From: Synechococcus sp. CS-1331
Lineage (GTDB): Bacteria > Cyanobacteriota > Cyanobacteriia > PCC-6307 > Cyanobiaceae
Length of the DNA stretch: 64,000 nucleotides
Assembly (NCBI GenBank): GCA_025127975.1
Contig: JAHLYQ010000022.1
Location: 1-64,000, forward strand
Reading direction: 5' to 3'
A model generated the notes under the pieces. That model did no database searches. It worked only from the letters and a program-made list of their open reading frames with translations, and was not told where the DNA came from. Of the stretch, positions 1 through 8,807 are shown one piece after another (position 1 is the stretch's first letter; every line of letters begins with the position of its first letter). The translations under genes were made by a program, and so were the position numbers.

Positions 1-1
1 T

Positions 2-115
2 AGTTTTGAGCTTGTCAACCCTCTGCTGCTCGTCCCAGAAGCCTCTTTGGCCCATACCAGGGATGCAATTAACTATCCAAATTATAAGCTATTGCCGCCT
101 CAACGCAAGGGCTGA
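2..115 (+). CDS. 3' end of an unidentified gene, cut by the window edge
   Basis: An open frame enters from the left edge and runs 37 codons to a TGA at 113-115, ending in ...LLPPQRKG. It lies in the same frame as the sugar-transferase fragment that follows, separated from it only by that stop codon. The residues do not resemble the usual middle part of a sugar transferase, so I read it as the tail of another gene or of rearranged DNA. No function can be given from this length. Confidence 0.25.
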   Translation, partial: SFELVNPLLLVPEASLAHTRDAINYPNYKLLPPQRKG

Positions 116-136
116 TCGTATTTTTCGAGGTGCCCT

Positions 137-499
137 AAAGATGATCCGAGGGTCACTCCAATAGGAAGATTTATCAGGCGCTGGAGTATCGATGAATTGC
201 CCCAACTGATAAACGTTTTAAAAGGAGAAATGAGTATTGTGGGGCCTAGACCACATGCTGTAGACCACAATGAAAGCTACAGGCGCTTGATTCCAGGATA
301 CATGCAGCGTCATACCTTTAAACCAGGCCTCACAGGCCTTGCCCAAGTGGAAGGATGGCGTGGACAAACGCGCGACCTTGAATCGATGGCGAATCGGGTT
401 GAGGCGGATTTGCGTTATCAAAGGGAATGGAAATTAGACCTAGACGTAGCAATTATGCTTCGTACGATAACAAGCCTCTGGACTCATAAAGCATATTGA
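137..499 (+). pseudogene. C-terminal fragment of a bacterial sugar transferase (WcaJ/WbaP type)
   Basis: The frame from about 137 reads KDDPRVTPIGRF, then SIDELPQL, GEMSIVGPRP and the C-terminal KPGLTGLAQVEGWRG block. These are the catalytic-domain signatures of polyprenyl-phosphate hexose-1-phosphate transferases, the membrane enzymes that put the first sugar on undecaprenyl phosphate. Full proteins are about 450 residues, or about 200 for the catalytic core alone. Here only about 120 codons remain. The N-terminal membrane helices and the first half of the catalytic domain are missing, and a TGA stands in frame at 113-115. A TTG at 197 could start a 100-residue product, but it would lack essential parts. 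I read it as a relic. It is the only plus-strand gene remnant of the island and faces the DUF218 gene. Confidence 0.7.
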
Positions 500-514
500 C
501 AGCAACGACAATAC

Positions 515-1192
515 CTACGTTCTGGCCTGGAACCAATAAAGGATGTAGGCGAGAGTTTCTCGCAATGCGAAATAATTACGTGATTTCTCTGACATCTCCG
601 GCATAGCGGCTTTCATATACACTGATAGACCATGATAATTAAAAGCGCGAGCTGCTCGAGCTAATTGCCATGGATCAGTGATAAGGATTACTGGTGCACC
701 GGGGTAGTGCCTAGAGAGCCAAGCGGAAGTGTAGCTGGCATTCTCCCAGGTTGTGGTGGCAGAAGAATCTAAAGTGACTAATCCTGACGGAACACCTAGC
801 TGCAGGAGCATATCTCTAGTTTGGGGCAGATCGCCAGATATATATATAGCCTGGACCTGGTGCTGGTTGAGCAGGAGAGCTGCTGTCTCAGTGGTGGCAG
901 CGGCTACAATGGGTCCACGACCAACAAGCACTAAAACAGGGGATATGTTTGTGCACAAATCGATAGACTCTGGCAGTTGCTTCTCAAGAAAATATGTAAA
1001 CAGACTAGTGGCAGCAGGACTATAAATACTACTAGAAAGCAGAGTTGCCAATAAGGACAGGGGAAGCTGGGTTTTTCTTGTAAACGGAAATTGCCAGCTA
1101 AGCAAAGAAAATACAATTCCCATGCTTAGCAGAAAAAGAAAAGGTGAAAATAACACCCTGAGAAGATACTCCCGGATGCGAAACCATGCCAT
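515..1192 (-). CDS. DUF218 (YdcF/ElyC/SanA-like) membrane-anchored protein
   Basis: The product is 225 residues. Two hydrophobic segments lie within the first 70 residues. A DUF218 domain follows: the start VLVLVGRG, an ISGD strand, a TWENA motif (family: T..NA/E) and the VILITDPWQLARA strand-helix near residues 168-180. The family includes ElyC and SanA, envelope proteins linked to peptidoglycan and undecaprenyl-phosphate carrier use, but the reaction is not settled. It is the last gene of the leftward run, 47 bases after the GT4 gene at 1240-2451. A role in envelope or glycan-lipid handling fits the location but is inference. Confidence 0.75.
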   Translation of the reverse strand: MAWFRIREYLLRVLFSPFLFLLSMGIVFSLLSWQFPFTRKTQLPLSLLATLLSSSIYSPAATSLFTYFLEKQLPESIDLCTNISPVLVLVGRGPIVAAATTETAALLLNQHQVQAIYISGDLPQTRDMLLQLGVPSGLVTLDSSATTTWENASYTSAWLSRHYPGAPVILITDPWQLARAARAFNYHGLSVYMKAAMPEMSEKSRNYFALRETLAYILYWFQART

Positions 1193-1239
1193 AGTACACT
1201 ACTACTGGTTTGAGTTCTATGAAAATGCAGTTAAGAGGC

Positions 1240-2451
1240 TTAGCGTGAAAGATGGAGAGAAGGCTGATGGACTGCCCGCTCCAAAAGTGCAAGCAAAATA
1301 GTCTTTTGGATAGATTTGGTAGTGTTAGAGATGTGAAATCGGTTCACAAAAGAGGATCTCGCTAGAAGTCTCATGGCTAGCTTATCCTTCGTACCAAGGG
1401 AAAGCCAACGACGGATAAGTTTAGTAGTTCCATGGAGAGTGTCAGATTCAACAAATCCTGCGCCATCAGCAGCAATCTCTGGAGCAATATTAACGGAAGA
1501 GGAAATCAGAACGGGCGTGCCACAGGAAAGTGCTTCGGCTACTGCAATACCGAAATTCTCTTGATGAGATGGCAGAATGAAGGCATCAGCAGCTTGAAAA
1601 GCTCCCCACTTTTCCTGGCCAGAAATCATACCAGTCCAGTAGATAGAATCAGATACGCCTATTTCGTCCGCAAGCTTAATGAGCTCTCTCGCATAAATGC
1701 TATCAGCAGGGCCGGCCATCACTAAGCACACCTGGGCTGAATTCCAAATACCCTCTCCTTTCAAGGCATGGACTGCACGCACAAGTAGGTCAGCCCCCTT
1801 CTTGGGATGTACTCGACCGAGGAACAAAATTAATTGCTTATGGCTTAGATAAGGATGATCGCTTAAAAACTTAGAATATGAATTCTCCATCGGGTGAGGG
1901 ATTCCCTCGGTACCGTAAGCAATAACTGTTTCAAAACAATCATAAAGCCAAAATGAGTGTCGGGCTAGGGTTTTTTCACGTTCACATGTAAATAAAATAG
2001 AGCTTGCGTCTCGCAATACAGGATAGATAGCCCACGGCCAAATAAGCCACTTTTTGAAATGCTTAAAAGGGTACGTTCTACGAAACCACGGATCCAGCAT
2101 GCCGTGTGTAAATACAAAATAGGGGGTATTACAATTCCTTAAGGCAAGCCAACATGCTAACATATGAAAACCCCAAATCCCATTTATAATTACAGCATCA
2201 TAATTATGATGATATAACCGTAGCCACTTGACTAAACTAAATGGGAAAAAATAGTCAAAGGAATTTTCAATAAGGGGATAAACCTTAATCCCAGGTAGGG
2301 GAAGGTGAGGGCTATTAGGAATGTCAAGACAAACTAATTCAACAACATGACCTTGAAGAGCGTGTTCCTTTGCTTGTTGACGAATACCCTCGATCGGGCC
2401 TCCGTGCTTAGGGTTAATTGATTGGCTAACGTGAAGAATACGTAAAGTCAT
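1240..2451 (-). CDS. Glycosyltransferase family 4
   Basis: This 403-residue protein has the GT-B two-domain layout. The N-terminal domain opens with RILHVSQS and contains HGGP, the glycine-rich acceptor loop. The C-terminal nucleotide-sugar domain has the GRVHPKKG strand-loop at 212-219 and the EX7E pair at E298/E306 (QENFGIAVAEAL), which are hallmarks of retaining GT4 enzymes. It would transfer a sugar from a nucleotide donor to the growing glycan at the inner membrane face. Donor and acceptor cannot be read from sequence. It is 9 bases downstream of the Cys-motif membrane gene, so they are probably co-transcribed. Confidence 0.88.
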   Translation of the reverse strand: MTLRILHVSQSINPKHGGPIEGIRQQAKEHALQGHVVELVCLDIPNSPHLPLPGIKVYPLIENSFDYFFPFSLVKWLRLYHHNYDAVIINGIWGFHMLACWLALRNCNTPYFVFTHGMLDPWFRRTYPFKHFKKWLIWPWAIYPVLRDASSILFTCEREKTLARHSFWLYDCFETVIAYGTEGIPHPMENSYSKFLSDHPYLSHKQLILFLGRVHPKKGADLLVRAVHALKGEGIWNSAQVCLVMAGPADSIYARELIKLADEIGVSDSIYWTGMISGQEKWGAFQAADAFILPSHQENFGIAVAEALSCGTPVLISSSVNIAPEIAADGAGFVESDTLHGTTKLIRRWLSLGTKDKLAMRLLARSSFVNRFHISNTTKSIQKTILLALLERAVHQPSLHLSR

Positions 2452-2460
2452 TATATGGAA

Positions 2461-2955
2461 CTAAATGGAGTTGTCGTTACTACTGCAACCATGAACAGGT
2501 GAACTACCAAGCAAGGAAGGAACGAGGATAAGCTTATCGATTTCTATCCATCGACCGTCCGCACACAGTAAGGATCCACATTGTTGACAATAGGGGATGA
2601 TTGCTTGGAGGTAAGATAGACGTTTATAGGTGGTACGAAATATTCTCAAATAATTGGTGATAACAAGCAAAAAGATTAAAAGAAACAGGAATCTAAGACA
2701 AATAGAGATTAAGAGCTCAACACTGAGTTCTTGATATACAGAAACAAAAACTAAAGGGTAAAATGAAGAAACTAATACAACAAGAAATGACACCCAGACA
2801 GAAGATCGACAAATACTGTACGTCAAGGCAATAAAAAAAATAGGATAAAGATCAAACTTAGGGTATCTAATGACTAAATAAACAGATGAGCCAAGCAATA
2901 TAAAAACTAAAATGTACTTCGTAAAAAATTTACGAAAGAGGCCTGATATAATCAT
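2461..2955 (-). CDS. Small polytopic membrane protein ending in a sensor-associated Cys motif
   Basis: The 164 residues contain about four hydrophobic helices up to residue 101, then a short basic stretch and the segment IIPYCQQCGSLLCADGRWIE (119-138). This segment resembles the C-x2-C ... DG.W..IE motif found after membrane or PAS sensor domains in many bacterial signalling proteins (usual form: LLPICxxCKKIRDDxGYW). Here the usual IRDD is replaced by LLCAD, adding a third Cys at 131. No kinase or cyclase domain follows. The helix pattern also resembles the membrane part of GGDEF-type sensors. It sits between an acetyltransferase (35-base gap) and a GT4 (9-base gap), so it is probably expressed with them. 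It may be a truncated sensor or a stand-alone metal/redox-responsive membrane protein; function unknown. Confidence 0.6.
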   Translation of the reverse strand: MIISGLFRKFFTKYILVFILLGSSVYLVIRYPKFDLYPIFFIALTYSICRSSVWVSFLVVLVSSFYPLVFVSVYQELSVELLISICLRFLFLLIFLLVITNYLRIFRTTYKRLSYLQAIIPYCQQCGSLLCADGRWIEIDKLILVPSLLGSSPVHGCSSNDNSI

Positions 2956-2990
2956 GATAAGTAAAATTTTAAATTGATGACTATGAATAG

Positions 2991-3590
2991 TTAAGTAAAC
3001 TTTTTTGGGCGTAATATTTTTGCAGGATTACCAGCAACATACATTGAGGAATCAACAGAGCGAGTAACAACGCTACAGGCTCCTATTACAGCACCTTCAC
3101 CAATAGTTATCCCTGGTAAAACGAAAGAACGTGCGCCTATAAAAGAATCGGAACCAATTCTGATAGGGGCAGTCTGCAAAGGTCTAACGGGATTATTGAA
3201 GTCGTGAGTACCAGTACAGAGATATACTTCTTGAGCAACTATTGCACCATATTCAACAATAACCTCAGCTAAACAATAAAGGTGAGCGCGTTCACCAATA
3301 CTCGCCAAATGGCAAAGAGATAAGTTCCAGGGATGATCGATTCGGGCACGTTGATGTACAAATGGTGTACCAGTTATTTTACACCCATTAAGTCGTAAAA
3401 TAAAAAGCCTCCATCTGTTAAAAGGTTTTGGGGTCCATCTACAAAGTAAGGGCCATACATATTCCCATAGAAGCATCTTAAATCTGTATTTTAAACTCCA
3501 AGGAGTGCTGCCTCGATGAGACTGTGGATAAGTATACAAGGTAAGGCTACGAGGGTAATTTAGAAGAAAAGAACAAGTGCATAGTAACAA
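2991..3590 (-). CDS. WcaF-like hexapeptide acetyltransferase
   Basis: The 199-residue product carries left-handed beta-helix hexapeptide repeats (IGSDSFIGARSFVLPGITIG and following, about 145-175) and the likely catalytic His in the TGTHDF segment (H129). These match the colanic-acid acetyltransferase WcaF and related sugar O-acetyltransferases, which use acetyl-CoA to decorate polysaccharide units. The closing VAGNPAKIL is the typical C-terminal cap. The first roughly 17 residues look unlike the family and translation may start later than the position given. The location among glycosyltransferases supports modification of the island's glycan. Confidence 0.85.
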   Translation of the reverse strand: MLLCTCSFLLNYPRSLTLYTYPQSHRGSTPWSLKYRFKMLLWEYVWPLLCRWTPKPFNRWRLFILRLNGCKITGTPFVHQRARIDHPWNLSLCHLASIGERAHLYCLAEVIVEYGAIVAQEVYLCTGTHDFNNPVRPLQTAPIRIGSDSFIGARSFVLPGITIGEGAVIGACSVVTRSVDSSMYVAGNPAKILRPKKFT

Positions 3591-3625
3591 GTGGGGTAAA
3601 CAATATTAAAACAAAGTAACCCGAA

Positions 3626-4747
3626 CTAACTTAAAAGCTCTAGAAAAGCGGCTTCTAGCATGCTAGCAATACGGGGTGAACTATGGGAAACTCTTACCTC
3701 AAGTGCCTTTTGAGCCATTTTTTGGCGTAAATCATTATCTGAAGCCAATTTAAAGATAGCATCGGACAAATTATTTACTGATGAAACTCCATGCATAAAA
3801 ATTAAACCGTTCAAGCCATCGGTAATATAATCTTTGAAGCAATCTAGACCACTAACAATTGGTACTGAACCTTGGGCCATAGCCTCTAGAGGCGCAACAG
3901 GTAAAGCTTCGCCTGCTCCAACCAAAGATGGATAGACAAAAATGGATGATTCTGCAAATTGTTTTTGTAGACTAGAATTATCGTAAATTGGTCCGACCCA
4001 TTCGACAGGATAATCAGTTGATCTAAAAAGATTTTCTAGAGAAGCTTGCCATTTAGGACCCCCGCCGCCAAATGCAGTATCTGAAGGACCAATAATTCGT
4101 AAACTCCAATTGGACAAGCCTCGCTTACAAGCCAACTGGTATGCTGCTAAAAGTGTTTCAATACCCTTTTCGGGGTGAATACGACCAACATAAAGTATAA
4201 CATTTTTTTTATCAACAGGACTTGGGGGTAGAGATGAAATAAATGGAAGGGGATTAGGTATAAGCTTACACTTACTGCCAGCAACCACGGATTCATTCAT
4301 AATAGCATTTAGCACTGCCATACTTGGAACTCGGAAGGAAGACGCTGCCCGATAAAACTTAAACTGACCTCGAGGCATCCGATCTACAGATACCATTAAC
4401 TTGCCAGTTTTTCTAGATCTTATCAATGCAAGTATAGGAAACCAAAATGTGTTAGATACGATAATGTCAGCAGAAGGAAGTTGAAAGAGAGCGTTACAGG
4501 AATATAGAAGGTCAAGAAAAATTCGAACTACATGCAATTTAGGCGAATCAAAGCTCCTTATACGTTTATATTTTACACCGCGAGAAAATTCAATGTTTGG
4601 CAAGGAGGGGTGCCTCCGCGAGATATGAACAACTTGATGTCCACGCTCAACTAAATCGGCGCCAAGTTCATACCAAAACTTTTCTACGGAGGTTCCTTTA
4701 AGGGATGGAACGGGATAAAAAGCGCCTTGGATGATGGTAATTTTCAT
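3626..4747 (-). CDS. Glycosyltransferase family 4
   Basis: A 373-residue GT-B enzyme. It shows the N-terminal strand MKITIIQGAF, the donor-domain signature GRIHPEKG at 188-195, and the EX7E motif at E280/E288 (GEALPVAPLEAM). It is about the family's usual length and appears intact. It lies 35 bases upstream of the WcaF-like gene in the same direction and is preceded by an 800-base gene-free AT-rich stretch, so a promoter for the leftward group 515-4747 probably lies there. Substrate unknown. Confidence 0.87.
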   Translation of the reverse strand: MKITIIQGAFYPVPSLKGTSVEKFWYELGADLVERGHQVVHISRRHPSLPNIEFSRGVKYKRIRSFDSPKLHVVRIFLDLLYSCNALFQLPSADIIVSNTFWFPILALIRSRKTGKLMVSVDRMPRGQFKFYRAASSFRVPSMAVLNAIMNESVVAGSKCKLIPNPLPFISSLPPSPVDKKNVILYVGRIHPEKGIETLLAAYQLACKRGLSNWSLRIIGPSDTAFGGGGPKWQASLENLFRSTDYPVEWVGPIYDNSSLQKQFAESSIFVYPSLVGAGEALPVAPLEAMAQGSVPIVSGLDCFKDYITDGLNGLIFMHGVSSVNNLSDAIFKLASDNDLRQKMAQKALEVRVSHSSPRIASMLEAAFLELLS

Positions 4748-5552
4748 TTAAAGATTATGTAAGTAAGTAGGATAGTCAGGGGGTAGGCTTACAACCAGTA
4801 TAAACAAAAAGAAAAGTGAAGTTAAGATAAAGGAACTTAGATATGCCAGAAGGGGAGTAGGGGAATCAAAAAAAACTGATATAAACAGAGTATCGGAAAA
4901 GTAAAAAATTACAATGAATTTATAATTGGGTAAAGGGTGCGGGCTAGGTTCGAAAATGGGAGAGTTGACTTATAAGTCGAAAGACACTTTAAATACAATA
5001 AATAAGAATAAGAATAGATTTTTTATCATAGAATATAGAGGCTTTATCAGTAAAATTATAAGGCTAAAATTTAAGCTCTGGACATGTTATCATGTGAATG
5101 TAGGTAATGAACTTACGGCATAAGCAGTTCATTAGGCAGAAAACCTTGGAGCTGTCGCATGGGGCGATTTAGGGATATAAAGTTCAGGAACAGAAACAAG
5201 CATCAAGGCTTATGTTTCTAGATAATATCAAGCAAAGGGCCAAAATTTGGAATAAGGATCTTTGCATGTTTAAATTAGAGCGGCAAAAAGGTTAGGGTGG
5301 TTACCGAAGCGAGAATGTGGGCGGATACAAGACTAATCTAAGGTTCCCTTAATCTGTTCGCAAGGGAGCATAAATAAAAACCCCGAAGTGGGATGATTTG
5401 TATAACGAAAGCTGTCCTTGATACAATGAACAAATGAAGGGTTACAGACTAAGTGATTATAACAACGAAAAAGAAGTAAGTAAAAACTTAAAATTAGAAA
5501 TTTAAACTAGTTATACCATAACTGATAACATCTAAAGATAGAAATAAGAAAG
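4748..5552. other. Gene-free AT-rich stretch
   Basis: About 800 bases of AT-rich sequence between two leftward glycan genes. One plus-strand frame of 65 codons (4926-5123) is lysine/isoleucine-rich with no recognisable motif and is probably chance. No clear repeat or IS remnant was seen. The promoter of the leftward group ending at 515 should be here, but I cannot point to it. Confidence 0.5.
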
Positions 5553-6863
5553 CTAAGAAGAAATGCCTGGTTTAAGCGAGGCAAGGGTTAGCCCAGTTGA
5601 TAATACAACAAACCCTAATGCAGTAGGTTGACTAAGTTGACCTTGAACAACAACAAATAGGGAAGTACCTAAGAAAATGAGAGGAAATATATTTCCACGA
5701 ATAGCAGCTTTAATGGAAAGAGAGGTCAACCAAGAACCAAATGCAATTCGCCAGAAAAGGAAAAATATGCCAAGGGGTAAGCCGAGCTCGGCTAGACTGA
5801 CCTCCCAGCCACCTTCACCTACGACGAAACCAGGGTTGCCGAGCCTTTGAGCTCCAACATTTGAACCAAAGCCAGAACCATATCCAAAGAATGGTAACTT
5901 ATCGACGTGACTAAGTGGGGTCAAAAGACCAGGTAATACTCGTTTAGTTATTTGATCTGATGCAACTCCAACATCGCCGACTTCCTCCCTCACCGATCCT
6001 GATACTGCTCCAGCGGATTCCCAACGAGCTGTAAAAGCTTCAGATGTCTCCTGAAAAGCTGGTATTGTTGTTGCAATTGCAACAGCTACAGCCATAGCTA
6101 ATAAACCTGTGATAAGAGGGACAATCCTTGTGCGAGCTATCAAGAGGGAAGTGACTAATGCAGCAAGCACCATCAAATAGTTAGCAAGCAGAGTTCTGCT
6201 AATAGATACTGGAATCGCAACAACTAATGAAATTCCAGCTATTGTGCACAAAACACGGGCAAGAACGTCAATTTTTGTTGTATAGAGGAGAATGAAAAGA
6301 GATGCAAGCCCTAGCGGAAAAAAGGATGCAACGCCAGTAATAAAGGAGAAGGTACCAGGTGGCCTTGATCGACCTAAGGCCCCATCAAACATTGCGGTGC
6401 CCTCACCACCGGGAGCCACATTAAGAATATGTGTATCAGGAAGATTAGACTGTAAAACTATTAATATACACATAGGGACACTCAGCAAGAGCAGTATCCA
6501 GCAAAACTTTATTACATCATCTTTGTTAAAAACTGCTCCAAATAAAAATATGAGTGGAAGCTGGAGAAGATAGGTTCTTGCACCATAAAGAGCTACAAAA
6601 AGATCTCCGTGAGCGAGGGCTATTGCAAAGAATAAAGCTAAATATCCAATTAGTAATAAGGGCTGAAGCCAACTGATCCATGGCTGCTTACTAATAAGTG
6701 GCCAGCCATACAGGAGTGCAAGCAAGGCAACAGGTTCACGAGCTAAAAGGAGTGGGCTAGATAAACTAGGCAAGAACCATTTACGAAGTGCGCCTTCAAA
6801 TATAAGAAGAAAGAAATATAACCATAATAGTTGCCGAACAAGCTTAAGAGTTTTAGGAGTCAT
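5553..6863 (-). CDS. Polytopic membrane protein, O-antigen ligase/polymerase-like
   Basis: The 436 residues are strongly hydrophobic with roughly ten to twelve predicted helices. The opening FEGALRKWFLP and the large non-membrane loop around 255-330, with Arg/Ser-rich and Gly-rich segments, resemble Wzy/WaaL-type polysaccharide polymerases and ligases in cyanobacterial glycan clusters. Such proteins join lipid-linked repeat units, or move a finished chain to its acceptor, on the periplasmic side. The start ATG overlaps the stop of the upstream GT4 by four bases (ATGA), implying translational coupling. Polymerase versus ligase cannot be told apart from sequence alone. Confidence 0.65.
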   Translation of the reverse strand: MTPKTLKLVRQLLWLYFFLLIFEGALRKWFLPSLSSPLLLAREPVALLALLYGWPLISKQPWISWLQPLLLIGYLALFFAIALAHGDLFVALYGARTYLLQLPLIFLFGAVFNKDDVIKFCWILLLLSVPMCILIVLQSNLPDTHILNVAPGGEGTAMFDGALGRSRPPGTFSFITGVASFFPLGLASLFILLYTTKIDVLARVLCTIAGISLVVAIPVSISRTLLANYLMVLAALVTSLLIARTRIVPLITGLLAMAVAVAIATTIPAFQETSEAFTARWESAGAVSGSVREEVGDVGVASDQITKRVLPGLLTPLSHVDKLPFFGYGSGFGSNVGAQRLGNPGFVVGEGGWEVSLAELGLPLGIFFLFWRIAFGSWLTSLSIKAAIRGNIFPLIFLGTSLFVVVQGQLSQPTALGFVVLSTGLTLASLKPGISS

Positions 6864-8107
6864 TCAGATAATGCACTTAAACATAAATTCTCTTGCACTA
6901 TGGTAGATATGGAATCTTCATACATAGACCAAGAAAGGTCTGCCGCTCTTTGCAGGCAATAGTGGCTCATGAGAGCAAGTCGAGCACGATCATCGATTAA
7001 AATCTGCAAACGATCTGCAATAGCATCAACATCACGGATAGGTACAATAAATCCCTCTATACCATCGCGAACTGTTTCAGTCGCTCCACTGTTTGGAGTG
7101 GTAATCACGGGCAACCCCCTGGAAAGGGCCTCACTTATAACCAAAGCATAGCCTTCAAACAAAGAAGGCAAAAGAAGTATATCATGACAAGCCATTTGCT
7201 CTAAAATCTGGTCATGGGGGAGACTTTCAATCCAATGATGTTTATCTAGTGCCAAATTTAAAGGGACACAATCTAGCACGGGTCTCTTGCCAATTAATGT
7301 GAGCTTTACCTGTGAACCTAGGATATCAATTGCATCAAGAGCATAAGAAAGACCTTTGCGCTGACCAAGGGAACCTACATACAAAACACGGAGCGGGCCG
7401 TCATGAGAACATGTTTTTGATAGAGTTGGAACAAGAGGCGATCCGAAGGGGATAACCTTAATCAAAGCACTACTTGCATTAAAAGTCTCGAGCGTATTAC
7501 GAACAAAATTACTGGGCACGATTACTACATCGGCTAGTGCAAGCTCTTGATCTTTTCTGCTTAACTTATGGTCACTATCCTTAAGACCTGTTAGTGTTGA
7601 AGCCCAAAGAGGTTGTAACTCACTTTCCTCGGAAAATAACAACTGAGCGGCCCGCCAATAGCCAATAGGGAGGTCGTAAAAGCAACATAACTTCCGCTTT
7701 TTAGCAGCCTCAAAGGTTGCTAGTGCACAATCCTCATAAGCGTATACACCAGTAAGATTATGGAGCCTATCAAGCCGCAATGAAATATATTTATCGAATC
7801 TACGGTACACCATATCAATTGAAAGAGCACCTCGTTCATGAGCATGCAATACGGGAATATTAAATTGGGAAGAGAATAGTCTTAGAAACTCACGTAACGG
7901 GTGGCTATGTTGCAATTGGAGAGGAATATCACTAAAAGATCGCCTATCAAGCTGGAGACGTAGTGATTGCGGAATACTTTTAGCAATAAGGGAATTGGTA
8001 TTCCAACAAATGGTGCTGGCAAGTTCTGCCAACAATTCAGTTCGATATAGTGCCCTAGCTGTCGCCCTAAAAAAAGTATTTCCTGTAGGATGGGAGAGGA
8101 GGAGCAT
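6860..8107 (-). CDS. Glycosyltransferase family 4
   Basis: A 415-residue GT-B protein with donor-domain signature GSLGQRKG at 245-252 and the EX7E pair at E318/E326 (FEGYALVISEAL), followed by GLPVITTPNSG. The N-terminal domain is longer and less typical than in its neighbours and lacks an obvious glycine-rich first loop. It overlaps the polymerase-like gene by four bases and follows the hexapeptide acyltransferase gene with a 10-base gap, so the four genes 5553-9925 form one tight transcription unit. It probably extends a lipid-linked glycan; substrate unknown. Confidence 0.87.
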   Translation of the reverse strand: MLLLSHPTGNTFFRATARALYRTELLAELASTICWNTNSLIAKSIPQSLRLQLDRRSFSDIPLQLQHSHPLREFLRLFSSQFNIPVLHAHERGALSIDMVYRRFDKYISLRLDRLHNLTGVYAYEDCALATFEAAKKRKLCCFYDLPIGYWRAAQLLFSEESELQPLWASTLTGLKDSDHKLSRKDQELALADVVIVPSNFVRNTLETFNASSALIKVIPFGSPLVPTLSKTCSHDGPLRVLYVGSLGQRKGLSYALDAIDILGSQVKLTLIGKRPVLDCVPLNLALDKHHWIESLPHDQILEQMACHDILLLPSLFEGYALVISEALSRGLPVITTPNSGATETVRDGIEGFIVPIRDVDAIADRLQILIDDRARLALMSHYCLQRAADLSWSMYEDSISTIVQENLCLSALSE

Positions 8108-8117
8108 TAGCTAGAAT

Positions 8118-8807
8118 TTAGTAAACAAAACCAACTGGTCTAGAAAAATAGCCAGAATTTTTATCTAATTTTTTGATGTTACTTGCGGGCTGACCTGCAT
8201 ATAAAGTATACTCGTCTGAATGTAACTTATTAAGCAGAGAAAGTGCACCCAAGATAGAACAACTAGGAAGGGCAGAGCCACCTAGCAAAACACAATTTGT
8301 TCCTACGAATGAAAAGTCCCCGATTGTAATAGGTTCGCTATGTTGACGATTTGAAAGGATATCAATAGAGTGTGTAAGTATTTGCGTACGATAACCAGCA
8401 ATTGTACTGTATGAGCCGATAGATACTACGTTTGTGCAATCGATATGATGACATTTGGAAATGGCTGAATGGTCACCTAGATGAAGTTCAGCATGGCGAT
8501 CAGTTTGGTGTAAAAAATGTAGTGAATTAGTCCCAGTAGGGAAGCCAGTTATCCAATTGCTGCGACCAATACTCGCACATACATCTAATTTAACAAGATC
8601 TAAATTGACGGCAACAGAAAAACTTCCGATAGTAGATCCGGCGTGCATAACAAGGTGTCTTGGATAAATCCAAGCCAAGCCTATATTAGCCGTTTGGTGA
8701 ATATTGTACCCAAAAAGTTTACTTAAGAAGAAACGTTTAAGCTTCCAGGGCAAGAGTACAATGAAAACCTTTACTAAGAAATTTCTTGAGATTAATGTGA
8801 AAGTCAT
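8118..8807 (-). CDS. Hexapeptide-repeat acyltransferase
   Basis: The 229-residue product shows left-handed beta-helix repeats, for example ITIGDFSFVGTNCVLLGG and the earlier VSIGSYSTIAG, and the cap YAGQPASNIK near the C terminus. A histidine in the TQILTHS segment occupies the place of the usual catalytic His. The first 30 residues are hydrophobic and basic and may rest on the membrane. It probably acetylates or otherwise acylates a sugar of the island's polysaccharide. It overlaps the upstream GT4 gene by four bases. Confidence 0.8.
   Translation of the reverse strand: MTFTLISRNFLVKVFIVLLPWKLKRFFLSKLFGYNIHQTANIGLAWIYPRHLVMHAGSTIGSFSVAVNLDLVKLDVCASIGRSNWITGFPTGTNSLHFLHQTDRHAELHLGDHSAISKCHHIDCTNVVSIGSYSTIAGYRTQILTHSIDILSNRQHSEPITIGDFSFVGTNCVLLGGSALPSCSILGALSLLNKLHSDEYTLYAGQPASNIKKLDKNSGYFSRPVGFVY

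Noticed and set aside
4926..5123. 65-codon plus-strand frame in the AT-rich gap
   Set aside because: Lys/Ile/Asn-rich, no motif, no ribosome-binding site; probably chance.
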